From: Neorhizobium lilium
Lineage (GTDB): Bacteria > Pseudomonadota > Alphaproteobacteria > Rhizobiales > Rhizobiaceae
Direction of reading: 5' to 3'
DNA length: 64,000 nt
Assembly: GCF_004053875.1 (NCBI RefSeq)
Contig: NZ_SBIP01000003.1
Coordinates: forward strand, 124,001 to 188,000
This document shows positions 27,458 through 35,636 of this stretch, piece after piece. The first letter of the stretch is position 1. Every line of letters begins with the position of its first letter. The notes under the pieces are model-generated. The model saw only the letters and a list, made by a program, of their open reading frames with translations. It had not been told where the DNA came from and searched no databases. The translations under genes and the position numbers were made by a program.

Positions 27458-27691
27458 ATGAAGAAATTCAAAATTGGTCTCACCGCCGCCGCCGTGGTCG
27501 CGCTTGCGGTATCTAGCGCCTCGGCATCAATCCCGCGCATCGCCGCACCGCTAGGAGCCGAGCATGTGGCGAAGTCCTCTATGGTGCAGACGGCTAGTTT
27601 TGCCCAGGGGTGCAAAGACCCTAACTATGCCTGGTATGAATATAGCGGTTGGGAAGCCATTGGGTGCCTAGTCAGCGGTCAGTGGCCCTAA
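27458..27691 (+). CDS. Small secreted protein with two cysteines
   Basis: A 77-residue protein starting MKKFKIGLTAAAVVALAVSS, a textbook signal peptide with cleavage near residue 24 (SASAS). The mature part is about 53 residues and ends in an aromatic-rich segment with two Cys (GCKDPNYAWYEYSGWEAIGC), which could form a disulfide. GAGGAAAGG lies 7 nt upstream of the ATG, and an intrinsic terminator follows. No family recognised. It is the only gene between the two copies of the tRNA-Ser 3' end. Confidence 0.72.
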   Translation: MKKFKIGLTAAAVVALAVSSASASIPRIAAPLGAEHVAKSSMVQTASFAQGCKDPNYAWYEYSGWEAIGCLVSGQWP

Positions 27692-27708
27692 GAGATACCC
27701 CGGCGAAG

Positions 27709-27744
27709 CGCCCGCCTCTCCTTGAATGGATTGGCGGGCGTTTT
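27709..27744 (+). terminator. Intrinsic terminator of the small secreted protein gene
   Basis: CGCCCGCC (27709-27716) pairs with GGCGGGCG (27733-27740), followed by TTTT. It sits 18 bp after the stop codon. Confidence 0.8.
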
Positions 27745-27916
27745 GCGTTCTGACAATGCTTAGAACTCGATATCGCGACTGCCATTCGGCTGCGACCGAA
27801 GGCGTGACAAAACTACACCAGCGTTCGTCATCATTCGCAGCAAGCCACGGATGAAAGTGGGGAAGCGCTCCGAGCCGTCTTAAACCCAATTGAGATTTCG
27901 ATGTGTTCCGGAAAAG

Positions 27917-27933
27917 ATATGGCGGACAGAGCG
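27917..27933 (+). repeat. Direct repeat at the tRNA-Ser 3' end (proximal att-like copy)
   Basis: Same 17-bp sequence as 27150-27166, here forming the acceptor-stem 3' side and encoded CCA of tRNA-Ser(GGA) plus three downstream bases. Confidence 0.6.
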
Positions 27934-28009
27934 GGATTCGAACCCGCGATACGCTCTCACGTATACACACTTTCCAGGCGTGCGCCTTCAACCACTCGGC
28001 CACCTGTCC
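27920..28009 (-). tRNA. tRNA-Ser(GGA)
   Basis: Minus-strand sequence begins GGACAGGTGGCCGAGTGG and ends CTGTCCGCCA with the CCA encoded. The acceptor stem GGACAG/CTGTCC, the anticodon stem-loop with GGA (27973-27975 on the plus strand), a long class II variable arm and the T-loop GGTTCGAATCC are all present. Reads UCC/UCU serine codons. Confidence 0.97.
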
Positions 28010-28215
28010 TTTGATAAGGGCTGCATGCCAGAGGCGAAGCAGCGGTCGGCGCGATATATACCGATGAATTTCCTGGGATCAACCGGAATCTGAAGGATTT
28101 TTGACAGTCACCGCTGTAATCGCCGTCATTGCCAAGAAGAAGAGGCATCGTTATCTTGCCCGCTATCTTGATTGACGGGCGGATCGTCCGGTCTCGGAGC
28201 GCGGAGGAGGACCTT

Positions 28216-28542
28216 GTGGCGGCAGTGCGGTTCTTCTTGCATGGCTTGAGCTTTTTCGCGCTCCTTGCAGCCATTATCGCCGGCACGGTCGATTCTATTC
28301 AGTCGGTATCGGGCTCCAGACTCACACTCACCAGCCTTGGCAATGCCTGGCTGAGCCTGGATCCGGAAAGCCTGACCCTGGCGGAGCTTGGTGCCGATCA
28401 CTATATCAGTGCAGACATATGGCGGCCCTATATCGCGCCCATACTGGCCCAGCCCGCTTTCGCCGTTTTCCTCCTGCTTGCCCTGATCTTCTGGATCGCC
28501 GGCTACAGGAGGGAGCCTTTCGCGGGACGGTTTTCAGCATAG
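28216..28542 (+). CDS. Small two-helix membrane protein
   Basis: A 108-residue protein with a hydrophobic segment near each end (FFLHGLSFFALLAAIIAGTV, about 6-25, and PAFAVFLLLALIFWIAGY, about 80-97) and a polar loop of about 55 residues between. The start is taken as GTG because GGAGGAGG lies 5 nt upstream; the longer in-frame reading has no such signal. Likely an inner-membrane protein with a periplasmic loop. Function unknown. Confidence 0.72.
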   Translation: MAAVRFFLHGLSFFALLAAIIAGTVDSIQSVSGSRLTLTSLGNAWLSLDPESLTLAELGADHYISADIWRPYIAPILAQPAFAVFLLLALIFWIAGYRREPFAGRFSA

Positions 28543-28568
28543 GCAGCAAGGGCGCGGAGCCACTGAGC

Positions 28569-28672
28569 TAAAGCGTGTTGCAATCTTTCGGGTTCGCTTA
28601 GCGCTATAAGTCTTTGTTTTGTTACATATCATTGACGCAAAACCGATACGCAACTTTGCGCGGCATGCTGTA
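28569..28672 (-). repeat. RIME-like intergenic mosaic repeat, copy 2 (inverted)
   Basis: Reverse-complement relative of 22097-22202: its minus strand reads ACAGCATGCCGCGCAAAG then TATCGGTTTTGCGT, and ends in AACACGCTTT. The palindromes are more degenerate than in copy 1. It ends 10 bp before the msrA start and abuts the ribosome-binding site, so it lies in the msrA 5' leader. Confidence 0.75.
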
Positions 28673-28682
28673 GGAGGCAAGA

Positions 28683-29333
28683 ATGTTCCTGATCGACATG
28701 TTCAACAAGAAGACGGTCATGCCGTCTGCGGATGCGGCTCTTCCCGGCCGCGATGCGCCGGTGACGACGGCAGACACGCATTTCGTCAACGGCAAGCCCC
28801 TGGACGGGCCTTATCCGCAAGGGTTCGAAGTCGCCTATTTCGGCATGGGATGTTTCTGGGGCGCCGAGCGGCTGTTCTGGAAAACCCCTGGCGTTTACGT
28901 GACCGCCGTTGGCTATGCGGGCGGGCTCACGCCAAATCCGACCTATAATGAGACCACGACAGGGCTCACCGGTCATGCGGAAATGGTGAAGGTCGTCTTC
29001 GATCCGTCCGTGGTCACCTACCGCCAACTGCTGAAGATCTTCTTCGAGGAGCACGACCCGACCCAGGGCATGCGCCAGGGCAATGACATCGGCACGACCT
29101 ATCGTTCGGCCATCTATACGACGACGCCGGAGCAGGAGGCAGAAGCAAGACGGGCCTTGGAGGCTTTCCAGGCAGCGCTTGATGCGGCGGGCCGCAAGAC
29201 GCGTATCACCACCGAGATCGCGCCGGCGGAACAGTTTTATTATGCGGAAGATTACCACCAACAATATCTCGCCAAAAACCCTGGCGGTTACTGTGGTCTG
29301 CGCGGAACGGGCGTTGCCTGCCCAGCCGGCTGA
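28683..29333 (+). CDS. msrA: Peptide-methionine (S)-S-oxide reductase
   Basis: A 216-residue MsrA with the catalytic GCFWG (Cys57) and the family signature VGYAGG followed by [15 protein letters not shown]. Resolving cysteines are available in [13 protein letters not shown] near the C-terminus. It reduces methionine-S-sulfoxide with thioredoxin as donor, repairing oxidised proteins. No signal peptide, so cytoplasmic. A GGAGG sequence lies just downstream of the RIME-like repeat, and an intrinsic terminator follows. Confidence 0.96.
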   Translation: MFLIDMFNKKTVMPSADAALPGRDAPVTTADTHFVNGKPLDGPYPQGFEVAYFGMGCFWGAERLFWKTPGVYVTAVGYAGGLTPNPTYNETTTGLTGHAEMVKVVFDPSVVTYRQLLKIFFEEHDPTQGMRQGNDIGTTYRSAIYTTTPEQEAEARRALEAFQAALDAAGRKTRITTEIAPAEQFYYAEDYHQQYLAKNPGGYCGLRGTGVACPAG

Positions 29334-29355
29334 TTGGTGAACCGCATTCTGTTCG

Positions 29356-29391
29356 AAAAGCCTCGCATGTTGGTCACATGCGAGGCTTTTT
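29356..29391 (+). terminator. Intrinsic terminator of msrA
   Basis: AAAAGCCTCGCATG (29356-29369) and CATGCGAGGCTTTT (29377-29390) form a perfect 14-bp stem with a 7-nt loop and T-rich end. The A-rich left flank would let it act in both directions. Confidence 0.92.
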
Positions 29392-29571
29392 CGTTTTCAT
29401 GTCAGCCGGATGATCGTTTTCTACCAGGTGAAAAAAATCTCGTGAAATTTTCCAACGTCCATGCAAGAGTGCCGCCCAGCCAAGCCTTCTAAGAGGGGGG
29501 CAGGTGACCGCGGATCGTGCCTCTCGGCCGGCCTGCGAACGAACCTAACAATAGAAAAACAGGGCTGCACA

Positions 29572-30564
29572 ATGAAGAAAACCCTTTTGAGCCTTCTTGC
29601 CATGGCTGCCATGTCGACCACAGCGCTTGCGGCGGATATCAAGCCCGCCTTGGTCTACGGGACTGGCGGCAAGTTCGACAAATCCTTCAATGAGGCGGCC
29701 TATGCCGGCGCCGAGAAGTACAAGAAGGAGACGGGGACCGACTATCGCGATTTCGAGCCGACCAGCGACACGCAGGGCGAGCAGGCGCTTCGCAACTTTG
29801 CGAGCCGTGGCTTCAACCCGGTCGTTGCAGTGTCCTTCGCCTGGACCTCCGCGATGGAAAAGGTTGCCGCTGAATATCCTGACACGAAATTCGCCATTGT
29901 GGACGCCTCCGTCGACCTGAAGAACGTTCGTTCCGTGCTCTATAAGGAAGAAGAGGGCTCCTACCTTGTGGGCGTTTTGGCCGGAATGGCCTCCAAGACC
30001 GGCAAGGTCGGCTTTATCGGCGGCATGGACATTCCTCTGATCCGCAAGTTCGGCTGCGGCTACGTCCAGGGCGTCAAGGCCGTCAAGGCCGACGCGCAGG
30101 TCTTCCAGAACATGACCGGCACCACCGGTGCTGCCTGGAACGATCCGGTTCGCGGCGGCGAGCTGACCAAGAACCAGATCGACCAGGGCGCGGACGTCGT
30201 TTACGCGGCAGCCGGCGCAACCGGCCTCGGCGTGCTGCAGACGGCAGCCGACAACAAGAAGTTCTCGATCGGCGTCGATTCCAACCAGAACTTCCTGCAT
30301 CCGGGCTCCGTTTTGACCTCTATGGTCAAGCGCGTGGACCTTGCTGTCTACAACGCCTTCAAGGACACCAAGGAAGACAAGTTCACCGCCGGCGTGCAGT
30401 CGCTGGGGGTCAAGGAAGACGGCGTTGCAGCAGCCATCGACGAGAACAACAAGCCGCTGATCACGCCTGAAATGCAGGCTGCCGTGGATAAGGCCAAGGC
30501 CGACATCATTTCGGGCACCGTCAAGGTTCACGACTACATGACGGACAATTCCTGCCCCAAGTGA
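29572..30564 (+). CDS. BMP-family ABC transporter substrate-binding protein (nucleoside-type)
   Basis: A 330-residue periplasmic protein, MKKTLLSLLAMAAMSTTALA|ADIKPALVYG, of the basic membrane protein (BMP/PnrA-like) family; GGKFDKSFNEAAYAGAE and the GFIGGMDIPLIRKFGCGY motif are characteristic. Characterised members bind purine or other nucleosides. The downstream transporter subunits and the seven nucleoside-catabolic genes that follow strongly support nucleosides as ligand. A hairpin terminator/attenuator separates it from the ATPase gene, consistent with excess production of the binding protein. Confidence 0.92.
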   Translation: MKKTLLSLLAMAAMSTTALAADIKPALVYGTGGKFDKSFNEAAYAGAEKYKKETGTDYRDFEPTSDTQGEQALRNFASRGFNPVVAVSFAWTSAMEKVAAEYPDTKFAIVDASVDLKNVRSVLYKEEEGSYLVGVLAGMASKTGKVGFIGGMDIPLIRKFGCGYVQGVKAVKADAQVFQNMTGTTGAAWNDPVRGGELTKNQIDQGADVVYAAAGATGLGVLQTAADNKKFSIGVDSNQNFLHPGSVLTSMVKRVDLAVYNAFKDTKEDKFTAGVQSLGVKEDGVAAAIDENNKPLITPEMQAAVDKAKADIISGTVKVHDYMTDNSCPK

Positions 30565-30576
30565 GGCATTGGACCC

Positions 30577-30614
30577 AAGGGGCGCGTGGCCGGCATGGCG
30601 ATGCGCCCCTTTTT
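30577..30614 (+). terminator. Terminator/attenuator between binding-protein and ATPase genes
   Basis: AAGGGGCGC (30577-30585) pairs with GCGCCCCTT (30603-30611), followed by TTT. It lies 12 bp after the binding-protein stop and 27 bp before the ATPase start. Partial read-through would set the usual excess of binding protein over ATPase and permeases. Confidence 0.8.
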
Positions 30615-30640
30615 CATAGCATGGGCGGAAAGGCGAAGCA

Positions 30641-32164
30641 TTGGGCCTCGGATCTGCAAGCGATCCTGCGATCGAGCTTGTCGGCATCGATAAGAAATTC
30701 GGCGCGGTTCACGCAAACAAGAACATCAACCTGACCGTCGCCAAGGGCTCGATCCATGGCATCATAGGGGAGAACGGCGCGGGCAAATCGACCCTGATGT
30801 CGATCCTCTACGGCTTCTATCAGGCCGATCAGGGCGAGATCCGTATCTCTGGCCGGCCGGCCACGATCCGCGATAGCCAGGCAGCCATCGCGTCCGGTAT
30901 CGGCATGGTGCATCAGCATTTCATGCTGGTGGAGAATTTTACCGTGCTGGAAAACGTCATGCTGGGCGCCGAGGGTGGCCAGCTTCTCGCCAAAGGCACA
31001 AGCAGCGTCCGCAAGGAGCTGAAGCGGCTCGAGGACGATTACGGCATGGAGGTTGATCCCGACGCGGTGGTGGAAGAGCTGCCGGTCGGCACCCAGCAGC
31101 GTGTCGAAATCCTGAAGGCGCTCTATCGCGGGGCCGAGATCCTCATTCTGGACGAGCCGACGGGGGTGCTGACGCCGCCCGAAGCGGACCATCTCTTCAA
31201 AGTGCTGCGGGTTCTGCGTGACCAGGGCAAGACCATCATCCTCATCACTCATAAACTGCGCGAGATCATGGCGATCACCGACACGGTATCCGTCATGCGC
31301 CGCGGTGAAATGGTGGCGACACGCAAGACCGCGGAGACCACGGTCGAGGAACTCGCGGAACTCATGGTGGGACGTCGCGTCCTGTTGCGTGTGGAAAAAG
31401 GCGATGCTGCGCCGGGCAACGTGCTTTTGTCGGTGCGCAACCTGACCGTCAAGGACAGCCGCGGCGTCGTCATGGTGGACGACGTATCCTTCGACGTCCG
31501 CGCTGGCGAGATTGTCGGCATTGCGGGTGTGGCGGGCAATGGTCAATCAGAGTTGCTGGAAGCCATTGCCGGAATACGCAAGCCGTCCGCCGGCGAGGTC
31601 TGGATCGACGGAAAGCCAGCCGCGGGTATCGACCCCCGTCGGCTGCGGGAACTGGGTCTTGCTCATATTCCGGAAGACCGCCATCACATGGGCCTGGTGC
31701 TGAAGTTCGAGGAGTACGAGAACGCCATCCTCGGCTATCACCGCGACCAGCGCTTTGGACGCGGTCCCATGCTCGATCTGGATGCCATCCGCAAGGAAGC
31801 CGAAGAGAAGATCGCCAAATACGATATCCGCCCGCCGAATTCGCGGCTTCGCACGGCAAACTTTTCCGGCGGCAACCAGCAGAAGATCGTCGTCGCCCGC
31901 GAGATCGAACGCGACCCCAAACTGCTCTTGATCGGCCAGCCGACGCGGGGCGTCGATATCGGCGCGATCGAATTCATCCATAAGCGGATCATCGACATGC
32001 GCGATGCGGGTAAAGCGGTGCTTCTGGTCTCGGTCGAACTGGACGAGGTACGTTCCTTGTCCGACCGGATACTGGTCATGTTCGCCGGCAAGGTCGTCGG
32101 CGAGAAGTCCGGCGACGCTAATGAACAGGCTTTGGGTCTGATGATGGCCGGGATTGCCGCATGA
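30641..32164 (+). CDS. Nucleoside ABC transporter ATP-binding protein (two ATPase domains)
   Basis: A 507-residue tandem ATPase of the BMP/CUT2-like class. The first domain has Walker A GENGAGKST (43-51). The second has the degenerate Walker A GVAGNGQSE normal for this family, a signature FSGGNQQK and Walker B LLLIGQPTRGVD, where the Glu is replaced by Gln. The start appears to be TTG (30641), with GGAAAGG 7 nt upstream; a nearby ATG is out of frame. It energises uptake through the two permeases encoded next. Confidence 0.92.
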   Translation: MGLGSASDPAIELVGIDKKFGAVHANKNINLTVAKGSIHGIIGENGAGKSTLMSILYGFYQADQGEIRISGRPATIRDSQAAIASGIGMVHQHFMLVENFTVLENVMLGAEGGQLLAKGTSSVRKELKRLEDDYGMEVDPDAVVEELPVGTQQRVEILKALYRGAEILILDEPTGVLTPPEADHLFKVLRVLRDQGKTIILITHKLREIMAITDTVSVMRRGEMVATRKTAETTVEELAELMVGRRVLLRVEKGDAAPGNVLLSVRNLTVKDSRGVVMVDDVSFDVRAGEIVGIAGVAGNGQSELLEAIAGIRKPSAGEVWIDGKPAAGIDPRRLRELGLAHIPEDRHHMGLVLKFEEYENAILGYHRDQRFGRGPMLDLDAIRKEAEEKIAKYDIRPPNSRLRTANFSGGNQQKIVVAREIERDPKLLLIGQPTRGVDIGAIEFIHKRIIDMRDAGKAVLLVSVELDEVRSLSDRILVMFAGKVVGEKSGDANEQALGLMMAGIAA

Positions 32165-32240
32165 GCCCCAACGGAATGATTAACCCGATGTTTCGAATGG
32201 TTTTGCTCGGCGCGGACGCCGGATGCGCGCGAGGTGCGGC

Positions 32241-33347
32241 ATGAGCACGACCTCCGTTCAGCTTCCCGGCTGGATCAATTACGGCGTCATCCCGCTGATC
32301 AACCTCATGCTCGCCCTTTTTTTCTCCGGTCTTGTGGTCTGGGCCATCGGCGAGAACCCGTTCGAAGCCCTGCAATTGCTTGTGGCCGGCGCGCTCGGAC
32401 GCGGTGAGGGGATCGGGTTTACGCTGTTCTATACGACGAGCTTCATTTTTACCGGGCTCTCCGTGGCGGTGGCTATCCATGCCGGCCTCTTCAATATCGG
32501 CTCGGAAGGTCAGGCCTATCTCGGGGGGCTGGGCGCAGCACTGGTGGCGCTGTCGCTCGATCGTTACGTGCCCTGGTATGTAACAATGCCCTTCGCGGTG
32601 ATCGGCGCGGCCCTTTTCGGTGCAGCCTGTGCGGCCATCCCCGCCTGGCTGCAGGCAAAGCGCGGCAGCCATATCGTCATCACCACGATCATGTTCAATT
32701 TCATCACCTCGTCGCTGATGAACTACGTGCTGGTGCACCTGCTGATCGTACCGGGCAAGATGGCGCCGGAAACACGGACCTTTCTGCCGGGCGGCCAGTT
32801 GCCGAAACTGGATTGGTTGATCGCGCTTTTCGGTGGCAAGCTGGGCGCCGCGCCGCTCAATGTTTCCTTCCTGATTGCGCTCGTCATGTGCTTTCTCGTG
32901 TGGGTGCTGATCTGGCGGACCAAGCTCGGCTACGAGATGCGCACGCTCGGCATCAGCCCGTCGGCTGCGGGCTATGCCGGCATTCCCTATGCGAAGATCG
33001 TCATGATCGCCATGCTGATCTCGGGAGGCCTAGCCGGCATGATGGCGCTCAACCCGGTCATGGGCGCATCGGGCCGACTGCAGATCGAATTCGTCGGCGG
33101 CGCCGGCTTCGTGGGCATTGCCGTCTCGCTGATGGGCCGCAACCACCCGGCCGGCATCGTGCTCTCGGCCCTGCTGTTCGGTATTCTTTATCAGGGCGGC
33201 GCCGAGCTTTCCTTCGACATGCCGAGCATCACCCGCGACATGATCGTCGTCATCCAGGGTCTGGTGATCCTGTTTGCCGGTGCGCTCGAATACATGCTCC
33301 GCCCGGCGATCGTCCGTCTCTATCAGCAGGTGGGAGGCGGAAAGTAA
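32241..33347 (+). CDS. Nucleoside ABC transporter permease, first subunit
   Basis: A 368-residue BPD_transp_2-type permease with about 8-10 hydrophobic helices. The motif SEGQAYLGGLGAALVAL and the cytoplasmic GISPSAAGYAGI segment are typical of YufP/NupP-like subunits. The start MSTTSVQLPG was chosen because GAGGT lies 5-6 nt upstream. 76 bp separate it from the ATPase stop; this gap holds only a 28-codon frame that I do not call. Confidence 0.92.
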   Translation: MSTTSVQLPGWINYGVIPLINLMLALFFSGLVVWAIGENPFEALQLLVAGALGRGEGIGFTLFYTTSFIFTGLSVAVAIHAGLFNIGSEGQAYLGGLGAALVALSLDRYVPWYVTMPFAVIGAALFGAACAAIPAWLQAKRGSHIVITTIMFNFITSSLMNYVLVHLLIVPGKMAPETRTFLPGGQLPKLDWLIALFGGKLGAAPLNVSFLIALVMCFLVWVLIWRTKLGYEMRTLGISPSAAGYAGIPYAKIVMIAMLISGGLAGMMALNPVMGASGRLQIEFVGGAGFVGIAVSLMGRNHPAGIVLSALLFGILYQGGAELSFDMPSITRDMIVVIQGLVILFAGALEYMLRPAIVRLYQQVGGGK

Positions 33348-33350
33348 GCC

Positions 33351-34322
33351 ATGGATTATTTCGACATCCTGATCAGCATCCTCGGCTCCGCAATCCGGCT
33401 TTCAATCCCGCTCCTGTTTACTGCGCTCGCCGGGCTGTTTTCCGAGCGTGCCGGTATTTTCGATATCGGCCTTGAAGGCAAGATGCTGGTTTCGGCCTTT
33501 GCCGCAGCCTGCGTTGCCCATCTCACCGCCAATCCCTGGCTTGGACTACTGGCCGGCATTGGCGTCTCCATCGTCTTCTCCTTCATTCACGGCTTTGCTT
33601 CGATCAGCAATCGCGGCAACCAGATCGTGTCCGGCGTGGCGCTCAACTTCGTTGCAGCCGGGCTTACCGTGGTGCTGGGCCAAGCTTGGTACGGGCAGGG
33701 CGGACGCACGCCCCAGGTGCCGGCGGAAGGACGTTTCGCGCCGATCATCCTGCCGGGCGCCGATGCAATCCGCGAGGTGCCCTTCATCGGGCCGCTCTAC
33801 GCCAATGTCATTTCCGGCAACAATATCCTCACCTACATCGCCTTCCTCATGGTGCCGATCTCCTGGTGGGTGCTCTACCGCACCCGCTTCGGCCTGCGCC
33901 TGAGGGCAGTGGGGGAAAACCCGGGCGCTGTCGATACGGCGGGTATATCGGTGGCCTGGCTGAGGTATCGGGCCTTGATCGTCACAGGCTTTCTTGCGGG
34001 CTTTGCCGGCACTTATCTCGCGATCGCCCAATCGGCGGCCTTCATCAGCAACATGTCGGCCGGCAAGGGCTATATCGCGCTCGCAGCGCTCATATTTGCC
34101 AAATGGAAGCCGGTGCCGGTCATGTTCGCCTGCCTTCTGTTCGGCTTTCTGGATGCCTTCGCCAACTTCATGCAGGGCAAGTCCGTGCCGCTGATCGGCG
34201 AGGTTCCCGTGCAGATCTTCCAGGCGCTGCCCTATATCCTCACCTGCGTCCTGCTGGCGGGGTTCATCGGTGTCGCGCGGCCGCCCAAGGCAGGCGGCGT
34301 CCCCTATACCAAGGAGCGGTAA
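33351..34322 (+). CDS. Nucleoside ABC transporter permease, second subunit
   Basis: A 323-residue membrane protein of the same superfamily, with the family motif GIFDIGLEGKMLVSAFAAA and the loop LRAVGENPGAVDTAGI. It starts 3 bp after the first permease stop, and the pair forms the transport channel (YufQ/NupQ-like partner). cdd begins 3 bp after its stop, tying transport directly to catabolism. Confidence 0.93.
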   Translation: MDYFDILISILGSAIRLSIPLLFTALAGLFSERAGIFDIGLEGKMLVSAFAAACVAHLTANPWLGLLAGIGVSIVFSFIHGFASISNRGNQIVSGVALNFVAAGLTVVLGQAWYGQGGRTPQVPAEGRFAPIILPGADAIREVPFIGPLYANVISGNNILTYIAFLMVPISWWVLYRTRFGLRLRAVGENPGAVDTAGISVAWLRYRALIVTGFLAGFAGTYLAIAQSAAFISNMSAGKGYIALAALIFAKWKPVPVMFACLLFGFLDAFANFMQGKSVPLIGEVPVQIFQALPYILTCVLLAGFIGVARPPKAGGVPYTKER

Positions 34323-34325
34323 TTC

Positions 34326-34733
34326 ATGTCTGAGGACACTTCGCCCCAGGAGCTTTTCGAGGCCGCCGGTAATGCCATGGGCAAGGCCTATGCGCCTTAT
34401 TCCAAATTCCCTGTCGGCGTGGCGCTTCGCGCGGATGATGGCAAGGTCTATCTCGGCGCCAATGTCGAAAACCTGTCGTTCCCCCAGGGCTGGTGCGCGG
34501 AGCCCACGGCGATCGGCGCGATGATCATGGGCGGCGGAAAGAAGATCACGGAGCTTGCCGTGATCGCGGAGAAGCTGGCCCTTTGCACCCCCTGCGGCGG
34601 CTGCCGCCAGAAGATCTCGGAATTCGCCTCCCCTGATACGCGCATCTATCTCTGCGACGACACAGGCGTGCAGAAGACGGTGACCATGGCCGAACTTCTG
34701 CCCTATGCCTTCGAGACGGATATCCTCGGATGA
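34326..34733 (+). CDS. cdd: Cytidine deaminase
   Basis: A 135-residue homotetrameric-type enzyme. Zinc and catalytic residues are in place: WCAEPTAIG (Cys57, Glu59) and PCGGCRQ (Cys90, Cys93), with the ribose-binding GANVEN. It converts cytidine and deoxycytidine to uridine and deoxyuridine. The last bases overlap the start of the phosphorylase gene (ATGA). Part of the importer-catabolic operon. Confidence 0.96.
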   Translation: MSEDTSPQELFEAAGNAMGKAYAPYSKFPVGVALRADDGKVYLGANVENLSFPQGWCAEPTAIGAMIMGGGKKITELAVIAEKLALCTPCGGCRQKISEFASPDTRIYLCDDTGVQKTVTMAELLPYAFETDILG

Positions 34734-35518
34734 GGCGCATCATCGACCTGCTCGTCGAGAGGCTGGATGGACTGATGCCCCGCCATGCCGTGGTTCTGGG
34801 CTCCGGGCTCGGCACGCTGGTCGATCAGGTAACGGACCAGGTCCGGATACCCTATGGCGACCTTGCCGGCTTTCCGGCAAGCGGCGTGACCGGCCACGCC
34901 GCCGAACTGGTGGCGGGCTATCTGGGCCGGGAACCGGTCATCATGCTGTCGGGTCGGTCGCATTTTTACGAAAAGGGCGATCCTCGGGCCATGCGCCTGC
35001 CGATCCAGGTCCTGATGGGGCTCGGCGTCCATTCGCTGATCCTCACCAATTCCGCCGGCTCGGTGCGGCAGGACATGCCGCCCGGTTCGGTGATGCAGAT
35101 CACCGACCACATCAACTATTCCGGCATGAACCCGCTGATCGGGGAGGAAGGCGACCGCCGCTTCGTCGGTTTGACCAATGCCTATGATCCGGACATGGCG
35201 CTTGCCATGCGCAACGCCGCCATCCGCTGCGGCATACCGCTCTTTAGCGGCGTCTATATGTGGTTTTCCGGTCCGAGCTTCGAAACGCCCGCGGAAATCC
35301 GCATGGCGCGCATATTGGGTGCCGATGCGGTGGGCATGTCGACCGTGCCCGAGGTTATCCTGGCCCGTTACTTCGGGCTCAAAGTCGCGGCTGCCTCGGT
35401 CGTCACCAACTACGCAGCCGGCATGACCGGCGCTGAATTGAGCCACGAAGAGACCAAGGACGTCGCACCAATTGGCGGGGTTCGGCTCGCCGCTATCCTC
35501 AAGGAAATGCTGGCTTAA
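34730..35518 (+). CDS. punA: Purine-nucleoside phosphorylase (trimeric type)
   Basis: A 262-residue PNP of the low-molecular-mass trimeric family: phosphate-binding VLGSGLG, the GRSHFYEKGDPRAMRLPIQV segment, LTNSAGSV, and VGMSTVPEVILAR with YAAGMTG. It splits purine (deoxy)nucleosides with phosphate into base and (deoxy)ribose-1-phosphate. The usual HFYEG variant is HFYEKGD here, a one-residue difference in the phosphate loop. Rhizobial annotations sometimes use deoD for this gene. 4-bp overlap with cdd. Confidence 0.92.
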   Translation: MRRIIDLLVERLDGLMPRHAVVLGSGLGTLVDQVTDQVRIPYGDLAGFPASGVTGHAAELVAGYLGREPVIMLSGRSHFYEKGDPRAMRLPIQVLMGLGVHSLILTNSAGSVRQDMPPGSVMQITDHINYSGMNPLIGEEGDRRFVGLTNAYDPDMALAMRNAAIRCGIPLFSGVYMWFSGPSFETPAEIRMARILGADAVGMSTVPEVILARYFGLKVAAASVVTNYAAGMTGAELSHEETKDVAPIGGVRLAAILKEMLA

Positions 35519-35636
35519 CGAAGCAAGGAACTGACCAGTGCTTGCCGCCGCGGGGAGATCTTGTCGGGTACGCGCTTGCATCTAATCGGTTGAACGATAA
35601 ATATGGCCACTCGTCTGAAGCAAGCGGAGGCCGACC

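Noticed and set aside
29392-29571. Possible purine-type riboswitch in the leader of the BMP gene
   Set aside because: No conserved purine-aptamer core or matching stems could be found by eye; only a generic leader with weak complementarity.
32161-32247. A 28-codon frame overlapping the ATPase stop in the transporter operon
   Set aside because: Too short, no recognisable sequence, ends inside the permease start; treated as spacer.
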